A stretch of DNA of 45,744 nucleotides from Bradyrhizobium hipponense (GTDB taxonomy: Bacteria; Pseudomonadota; Alphaproteobacteria; Rhizobiales; Xanthobacteraceae): assembly GCF_008123965.1 (NCBI RefSeq), contig NZ_VSTH01000107.1, positions 1-45,744 of the forward strand. The letters run 5' to 3'. The position numbers and the translations under genes were made by a program. A model generated the notes under the pieces. The model saw only the letters and a list, made by a program, of their open reading frames with translations, searched no databases and was not told where the DNA came from. Shown here piece by piece: positions 40,712 through 45,744 of this stretch. Each line of letters opens with the position of its first letter. The first letter of the stretch is position 1.

Positions 40712-41887
40712 TCAGAACAGGCTGAGCTGGTCGCCGTTCCGCTTCGGCCTGGCAAAATGATCCGTCGTCAACTTCGCGCGCCGTTTGTTGAGGCCGAGCC
40801 TGTCGCAGGCGATCTCGAAGCGGCGGCCGATGGTCCAGGCCATCGGACCGGTGCCCTTCATCCGCTCGCCCCATTTCGAATCGTAGTCGCGCCCGCCGCG
40901 CATGTCGCGGATCAGGGTGAAGACGTGGCGGTAGCGGTCCGGATAGTTCGCCATCAGCCATTCGCGGAAGAGATCGCGGACTTCGAGCGGCAGCCGCAAC
41001 AGCACGTAGGAGGCCTCCTTGACGCCGGCATGGGCCGCTGCATCCAGGATGCGCTCGATCTCGGAATCGTTCAGCGCAGGGATCACGGGCGCGACCATGA
41101 CCGTCGTCGGAATGCCGGCATCCGACAGCTGCTTCAGTGCTTCCAGACGCTTCGGCGGCGTCGAAGCCCGCGGCTCCATTGTGCGCGCCAGTTTCGGATC
41201 GAGCGAGGTCACTGAGATCGCGACCTTGGCGAGACTGCGCTTGGCCATCCGCGCGAGAATGTCGATGTCGCGTGTCACCAGCGCCGACTTGGTGACGATG
41301 CCGACGGGGTGGCCGGCACGCTCCAGCACCTCCAGAATGCCGCGCATGATTTTGCGCTCGCGCTCGATCGGCTGATAGGGATCGGTGTTGGTGCCGATCG
41401 CGATCATCCGCGGCTCGTAGCCGGGCGCGGCGAGCTCCTTCTCGAGCAGCGCCGGCGCCTCCGGCTTGGCAAACAGTTTTGACTCGAAGTCGAGCCCCGG
41501 CGACAGGCCGAGATAGGCGTGCGTCGGCCGTGCGAAGCAATAGACGCAGCCATGCTCGCAGCCGCGATAAGGATTGATCGAGCGGTCGAAGCCGATGTCG
41601 GGCGACTCGTTGCGGGTGATCACCTTGCGCGAGGTGTCGAGCCCGACCGTAGTCGTGAACGGCGGCAGCTCATCCAGGCTCTGCCAGCCGTCGTCGAAGG
41701 CGACGCGCGCCTCGGCTTCGAAGCGGCCGCTGGCGTTGGATTGCGCGCCCCGCCCTCGCCTGCGCTCGCGGTCGATCGCGACGGCAAGCTCGGGGAAAGC
41801 GGCAGGAATATCTGAAGGCGCACCCGCCGGCTCGGAGGGCGCCGTGACCGGCGGGTGCTTGAGGGCACGAGAGGATGCTCGACTCAT
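40712..41887 (-). CDS. PA0069 family radical SAM protein
   Basis: The 391-residue protein has the radical SAM cluster motif CEHGCVYC in NPYRGCEHGCVYCFARP (near residue 110) and the following HAYLGLSPGLDFESKLFAK, which marks the PA0069/SplB-related family. It later has GTNTDPYQPIERERKIMRG and SVTSLDPKLARTMEPRA. Its substrate is unknown; relatives include spore photoproduct lyase. The start at 41887 lacks a good ribosome site. It is divergent from xfp, and the 199-bp gap contains a FixK-like box. Confidence 0.9.
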   Translation of the reverse strand: MSRASSRALKHPPVTAPSEPAGAPSDIPAAFPELAVAIDRERRRGRGAQSNASGRFEAEARVAFDDGWQSLDELPPFTTTVGLDTSRKVITRNESPDIGFDRSINPYRGCEHGCVYCFARPTHAYLGLSPGLDFESKLFAKPEAPALLEKELAAPGYEPRMIAIGTNTDPYQPIERERKIMRGILEVLERAGHPVGIVTKSALVTRDIDILARMAKRSLAKVAISVTSLDPKLARTMEPRASTPPKRLEALKQLSDAGIPTTVMVAPVIPALNDSEIERILDAAAHAGVKEASYVLLRLPLEVRDLFREWLMANYPDRYRHVFTLIRDMRGGRDYDSKWGERMKGTGPMAWTIGRRFEIACDRLGLNKRRAKLTTDHFARPKRNGDQLSLF

Positions 41888-41990
41888 GAAGCCAAGATAG
41901 CATGCGGCAGGAACAAATCAAGAACGAGAACAAAAAACGCGAAAACAACCCCATGCACAGTAGCGCTGCCCAATGTTCGGGCGCGCGCCT

Positions 41991-42004
41991 TTGACCTCAC
42001 GCAA
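41991..42004. promoter_or_regulatory. FixK/FNR-like box upstream of xfp
   Basis: TTGACCTCACGCAA fits the FixK-type pattern TTG(A/C)-N6-(T/G)CAA exactly. It ends 82 bp before the xfp ATG and 103 bp from the radical SAM start. An activator position near -41 would place the xfp transcript start near 42038. I see no good -10 there, so this is a candidate only. Confidence 0.5.
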
Positions 42005-42086
42005 CATCCAGGTCCGGCGATCCGGCAGGGATCGATCGCGCCGGAACATGGTTGGTGACGATCGCTGGGTGAAAGTCGGCAGGAAC

Positions 42087-44501
42087 ATGACAAATCAACG
42101 ACAATCGGCCGCGGCGAGCAGCGACCTCGATCTCCTCGATCGCTACTGGCGTGCCGCAAACTACCTCTCCGTCGGCCAGATCTATCTCCTCGACAACCCG
42201 TTGCTGCGCGAGCCGTTGCGGCCCGAGCAGATCAAGCCGCGTCTGCTCGGCCATTGGGGTACGACGCCCGGGCTGAACTTCATCTACGCCCATCTCAACC
42301 GCGTCATCCGCACGCTGGACCTCGACATGATCTATGTCTGCGGTCCCGGCCATGGCGGCCCGGGCATGGTTGCCAACACCTATCTCGAAGGCAGCTACAG
42401 CGAGATCTATCCCGACATCGGGCGCGACGCGGACGGATTGCGCAAGCTGTTCCGGCAGTTCTCCTTCCCCGGCGGCATCCCGAGCCACGCCGCGCCGGAA
42501 ACGCCGGGCTCGATCCACGAAGGCGGCGAGCTCGGCTACGCGCTGGTCCATGCCTATGGCGCGGCGTTCGACAATCCGGACCTGATCGTGGCCTGCGTGG
42601 TCGGCGACGGCGAGGCCGAGACCGGGCCGCTCGCGGCGAGCTGGCACTCGAACAAGTTCTTGAACCCGGCGCATGACGGCGCGGTGCTGCCGATCCTGCA
42701 TCTCAACGGCTACAAGATCGCCAATCCCACCGTGCTGGGGCGGATGCGCGACGCGGAGATCCGCGAGCTCTTTCGCGGGCTCGGCCACGAGCCGCTGTTC
42801 GTCGAGGGCGACGATCCCAAGCTGATGCACCGGACCATGGCCGATGCGCTGGACGTCGCGCTCGCCAGCATTCGCTCGATCCAGCAGCACGCCCGCGACG
42901 GCCGCAAGGCGGTCGAGCGACCGCGCTGGCCGATGATCGTGCTGCGCAGCCCGAAGGGCTGGACCGGCCCCAAGGAAGTCGATGGGCTCAAGGTCGAGGG
43001 CTTTTGGCGCGCCCATCAGGTGCCCGTCTCCTCCTGCCGCGAGAATCCAGCGCATCTCAAAGTGCTCGAAGACTGGATGCGCAGCTACGAGCCGGAAAAG
43101 CTGTTCGACGCGAACGGCGCGCTCGCCTTCGAGCTGCAGGCGCTGGCTCCCGAAGGCAACCGCCGCATGGGCGCCAATCCGCACGCTAATGGCGGGCTGC
43201 TGAAGAAAGAGCTGAAGCTGCCGGACTTCCGCAGCTTCGCGGTCGAGGTGCCCCGGCCTGGCGGCGTCACCGGCGAAGCGACGCGCGAGCTCGGCAGGTT
43301 CCTGCGCGACGTCATCCGCCTCAACGCGCAGGAGCGCAACTTCCGCATCATGGGACCGGACGAGACCGCGTCAAACCGGCTCGAGGCGGTGTTCGAGGCC
43401 ACCGAACGCGTCTGGATGGAGCCGACCGAGCCTTACGACGTGCACCTCGCCCAGGACGGCCGCGTGATGGAGGTGTTGAGCGAGCATCTGTGCCAGGGCT
43501 GGCTCGAAGGCTATCTGCTCACCGGCCGGCACGGCTTCTTCTCCTGCTACGAGGCCTTCATCCACATCGTGGATTCCATGTTCAACCAGCACGCCAAATG
43601 GCTCAAGGTCACGCGCGATCTGCCGTGGCGGCGCCCGATCGCCTCGCTCAACTATCTCCTGACCTCGCATGTCTGGCGCCAGGACCACAACGGCTTCAGC
43701 CATCAGGACCCCGGCTTCGTCGATCTCGTCGCCAACAAGAAGGCCGATATCGTCCGCATCTACTTTCCGCCGGACGCCAACACGCTGCTCTGGATCGCCG
43801 ATCACTGCCTTCGCACCTATAACCGCATCAACGTCATCGTCGCCGGCAAGCAGCCGGCGCCGCAATGGCTCTCCATGCAGGACGCCGCCACACATTGCGA
43901 TGCCGGCATTGGCATCTGGACATGGGCGGGCACGGAAGACGCAACTCGCGAGCCCGACGTGGTCATGGCCTGCGCCGGCGACGTGCCGACATTGGAGACG
44001 CTCGCCGCCGTCGACCTGCTGCGCAAGGCGCTGCCCGAGCTGAAGATCCGCGTCGTCAACGTCGTCGACCTGATGACGCTGCAACCGAAGGAGCAGCATC
44101 CGCATGGCCTGTCCGATCGCGACTTCGACAGCCTGTTCACGCGCGACAAGCCGGTGATCTTCGCCTATCACGGCTATCCCTATCTGATCCACCGGCTGAC
44201 CTATAACCGCACCAATCATGCCGGCATGCATGTGCGCGGCTTTGCCGAGGAAGGCACCACGACGACGCCGTTCGATATGGTCGTGCTCAACGAGCTCGAC
44301 CGCTTTCATCTGGCGATCGAGGCGATCGAGCGTGTCCCTGGGCTCGCGACCAGGGCCGCGCAGGTCAAACAGCAATTCCGCGACGCGCTGATCGCGCATT
44401 CACACTATGTGCGCGAGCATGGCGAGGACATGCCGGAGATTCGCGACTGGGTCTGGCACAACAGCGCGGACGGCAAGACTCCGGCAGAAGCCGGCGATTG
44501 A
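42087..44501 (+). CDS. xfp: Xylulose-5-phosphate/fructose-6-phosphate phosphoketolase
   Basis: The 804-residue thiamine diphosphate enzyme splits xylulose 5-phosphate (and often fructose 6-phosphate) with phosphate to acetyl phosphate plus a sugar phosphate. Diagnostic segments are YLSVGQIYLLDNPLLREPL near the N-terminus, GPGHGGPGMVANTYLEGSY, the cofactor motif VVGDGEAETGPLAASWHSNK, ILHLNGYKIANPTVLGR, and VWRQDHNGFSHQDPGFVDLV. Length is normal. AGGA lies close upstream of the ATG at 42087; an earlier in-frame ATG at 41973 lies upstream of the FixK-like box and is unlikely. ackA begins 9 bp downstream, so the product acetyl phosphate is used directly. Confidence 0.96.
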   Translation: MTNQRQSAAASSDLDLLDRYWRAANYLSVGQIYLLDNPLLREPLRPEQIKPRLLGHWGTTPGLNFIYAHLNRVIRTLDLDMIYVCGPGHGGPGMVANTYLEGSYSEIYPDIGRDADGLRKLFRQFSFPGGIPSHAAPETPGSIHEGGELGYALVHAYGAAFDNPDLIVACVVGDGEAETGPLAASWHSNKFLNPAHDGAVLPILHLNGYKIANPTVLGRMRDAEIRELFRGLGHEPLFVEGDDPKLMHRTMADALDVALASIRSIQQHARDGRKAVERPRWPMIVLRSPKGWTGPKEVDGLKVEGFWRAHQVPVSSCRENPAHLKVLEDWMRSYEPEKLFDANGALAFELQALAPEGNRRMGANPHANGGLLKKELKLPDFRSFAVEVPRPGGVTGEATRELGRFLRDVIRLNAQERNFRIMGPDETASNRLEAVFEATERVWMEPTEPYDVHLAQDGRVMEVLSEHLCQGWLEGYLLTGRHGFFSCYEAFIHIVDSMFNQHAKWLKVTRDLPWRRPIASLNYLLTSHVWRQDHNGFSHQDPGFVDLVANKKADIVRIYFPPDANTLLWIADHCLRTYNRINVIVAGKQPAPQWLSMQDAATHCDAGIGIWTWAGTEDATREPDVVMACAGDVPTLETLAAVDLLRKALPELKIRVVNVVDLMTLQPKEQHPHGLSDRDFDSLFTRDKPVIFAYHGYPYLIHRLTYNRTNHAGMHVRGFAEEGTTTTPFDMVVLNELDRFHLAIEAIERVPGLATRAAQVKQQFRDALIAHSHYVREHGEDMPEIRDWVWHNSADGKTPAEAGD

Positions 44502-44510
44502 CATCAAGCC

Positions 44511-45707
44511 ATGTCGGACACCGTTCTCGTTCTCAACTCCGGATCGTCGAGCATCAAGTTCGGCCTGTTCGAGCTGTCAGGGCGGGATCCCGTCCTGCTC
44601 TGCAAGGGGCTGCTCGACGAGCACGAGACGACGCCCCGGCTCATCGTGAAGAACCCGGCGGGCGAGGACCTCTTCGAAAAGCAACGGACAGGATCAGATA
44701 CCGATAGCGATCATCTGTTCGCCTACGTGCTCGCCTTTATCGAAGAGCATTTTGGCGAGCGCCACTTGCGTGCCGCAGGCCATCGCATCGTTCACGGTGG
44801 GCCAGACTATTCAGGGCCGGCCGAATTGACGGAGGATGTCTGCGCGAAGCTGGAGGCGCTGACGCCGCTTGCGCCGCTGCACCAGCCGCGGTGCCTGGCG
44901 CCGGTCCACACCATCCGGGCGATCCGGCCGGAGTTGAGGCAGATCGCCTGCTTCGACACTGCCTTTCATCATGGCCTGGCGCCGCCGGCGAGCCGCTTCG
45001 CCATTCCGAGGCGCTATGAGGAGCGCGGCCTCCGGCGCTATGGGTTTCACGGCCTCTCGTTCGAATATGTCGCAGGACGTCTGGCCGAGATCGCGCCGGA
45101 GCTGGCCGCGGGACGCACCATTATCGCGCATCTCGGAAATGGCGCGAGCCTCTGCGCGCTGAGCAACAGCCGCAGCGTTGACACCACGATGGGTTTCACC
45201 CCGCTCGATGGCCTGGTGATGGGCACGCGCTGCGGCACGATCGATCCCGGCGTTCTGCTCTATCTGCAACAGCACGAGAAGATGTCGGCCGAGGCGGTGC
45301 AGCACCTGCTCTATCGCGAGTGTGGCCTGCTCGGCGTGTCCGGCCTCTCCGCCGACATGCGCACGCTGCTTGCAAGCGGCGAGGCTGCGGCGCGGGAGGC
45401 TATCGATCTCTTCACCTTCCGTGCGGCGCAGGACGTCGCGATGATGGCGACGACGCTCCAGGGGATAGATTGTCTGGTCTTCACTGGCGGCATCGGCGAG
45501 CACAGCAAGGAGATTCGCAGCGAGATCGGCGAGCGTCTCGCCTGGCTCGGTGTGCGCATCGATGCCGCTGCCAACGATGCGGCGCACGATCGTATCAATG
45601 GCCGCGACAGTGCCGTCGATGTGTTCGTCATCGCGACCGATGAGGAACTCATGATTGCGCGGCATTGCGCCGCGGTGCTGCAGGCAATGGGAGGCTCGTC
45701 CGATTAG
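44511..45707 (+). CDS. ackA: Acetate kinase
   Basis: The 398-residue enzyme interconverts acetyl phosphate and ADP with acetate and ATP. Motifs are VLNSGSSSIKFGLF at the N-terminus, GHRIVHGG, RRYGFHGLSFEYV, IAHLGNGASLCAL, TTMGFTPLDGLVMGTRCG, and FTGGIGEHSKEIR near the C-terminus. All belong to the ASKHA kinase fold, and length is normal. It starts 9 bp after xfp with no strong ribosome site of its own, suggesting translational coupling. The pair gives substrate-level ATP without respiration, which suits low oxygen. Confidence 0.96.
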   Translation: MSDTVLVLNSGSSSIKFGLFELSGRDPVLLCKGLLDEHETTPRLIVKNPAGEDLFEKQRTGSDTDSDHLFAYVLAFIEEHFGERHLRAAGHRIVHGGPDYSGPAELTEDVCAKLEALTPLAPLHQPRCLAPVHTIRAIRPELRQIACFDTAFHHGLAPPASRFAIPRRYEERGLRRYGFHGLSFEYVAGRLAEIAPELAAGRTIIAHLGNGASLCALSNSRSVDTTMGFTPLDGLVMGTRCGTIDPGVLLYLQQHEKMSAEAVQHLLYRECGLLGVSGLSADMRTLLASGEAAAREAIDLFTFRAAQDVAMMATTLQGIDCLVFTGGIGEHSKEIRSEIGERLAWLGVRIDAAANDAAHDRINGRDSAVDVFVIATDEELMIARHCAAVLQAMGGSSD

Positions 45708-45725
45708 CGCGTGATGGCAGCCATC

Positions 45726-45744
45726 CGTCATTGCGAGTTGGGAC
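45726..45744. repeat. Start of a CGTCATTGCGAG family palindromic repeat, cut by window end
   Basis: The bases CGTCATTGCGAG match the first arm of the repeat at 20011-20097. The rest lies beyond the window. Confidence 0.6.

Overview
The window looks like chromosomal DNA of a Bradyrhizobium-type alphaproteobacterium (Rhizobiales). The reasons are its very high GC content and third-position bias, the large chemoreceptor genes, several small protein families common in that group (DUF6894, DUF1236, DUF3096, DUF2007), and dispersed palindromic repeats of the kinds usual in Bradyrhizobium intergenic regions. The identification rests on family recognition and memory, with no database search. I saw no rRNA, tRNA, CRISPR array, prophage or intact insertion sequence.

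Region 1 (1-18.1 kb) is framed by NAD biosynthesis. A Nudix-like/winged-helix protein matching the NadQ type of NAD regulator lies at 97-1062. The de novo NAD operon nadA-nadB-nadC lies at 14346-18127. Upstream of nadA are two related palindromes, one with perfect 11-bp arms, that look like twin repressor operators. Between regulator and operon lie a DUF2339 membrane protein, three tandem chemoreceptor genes (3821-10094, all minus strand), a 100-bp degenerate copy of the last receptor's 3' end, small hypotheticals, and a probable MFS transporter-acuI operon.

Region 2 (18.1-30.0 kb) carries a SleB-type cell-wall hydrolase, pyruvate phosphate dikinase with a long Lys/Ala/Pro-rich N-terminal tail, a 51-residue DUF3096 protein, a DUF1236 exported protein followed by a terminator and a perfect 92-bp tandem duplication, glyQ-glyS overlapping by one base, an S49 peptidase, and a YfiC-like methyltransferase overlapping a DUF2007 gene.

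Region 3 (30.1-41.9 kb) holds isoprenoid and quinone functions (polyprenyl diphosphate synthase, ispE, ETF:ubiquinone oxidoreductase), a LysE exporter, a 56-residue GTG-start gene, an exported TPR protein, a family-4-like uracil-DNA glycosylase lacking two of the four iron-sulfur cysteines, a GT-C-like membrane protein, RNase HII with a charged N-terminal tail, and a PA0069-type radical SAM protein.

Region 4 (41.9-45.7 kb) is a phosphoketolase-acetate kinase pair (xfp-ackA), a route from sugar phosphates through acetyl phosphate to acetate and ATP. A sequence matching the FixK/FNR box pattern lies 82 bp upstream, suggesting low-oxygen control. The features most worth following are the nadA twin operators, the decaying chemoreceptor array, the cysteine-poor glycosylase, the FixK-like box at xfp, and the Lys/Ala-rich tails on two unrelated enzymes. 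I did not find an obviously new multi-gene system.
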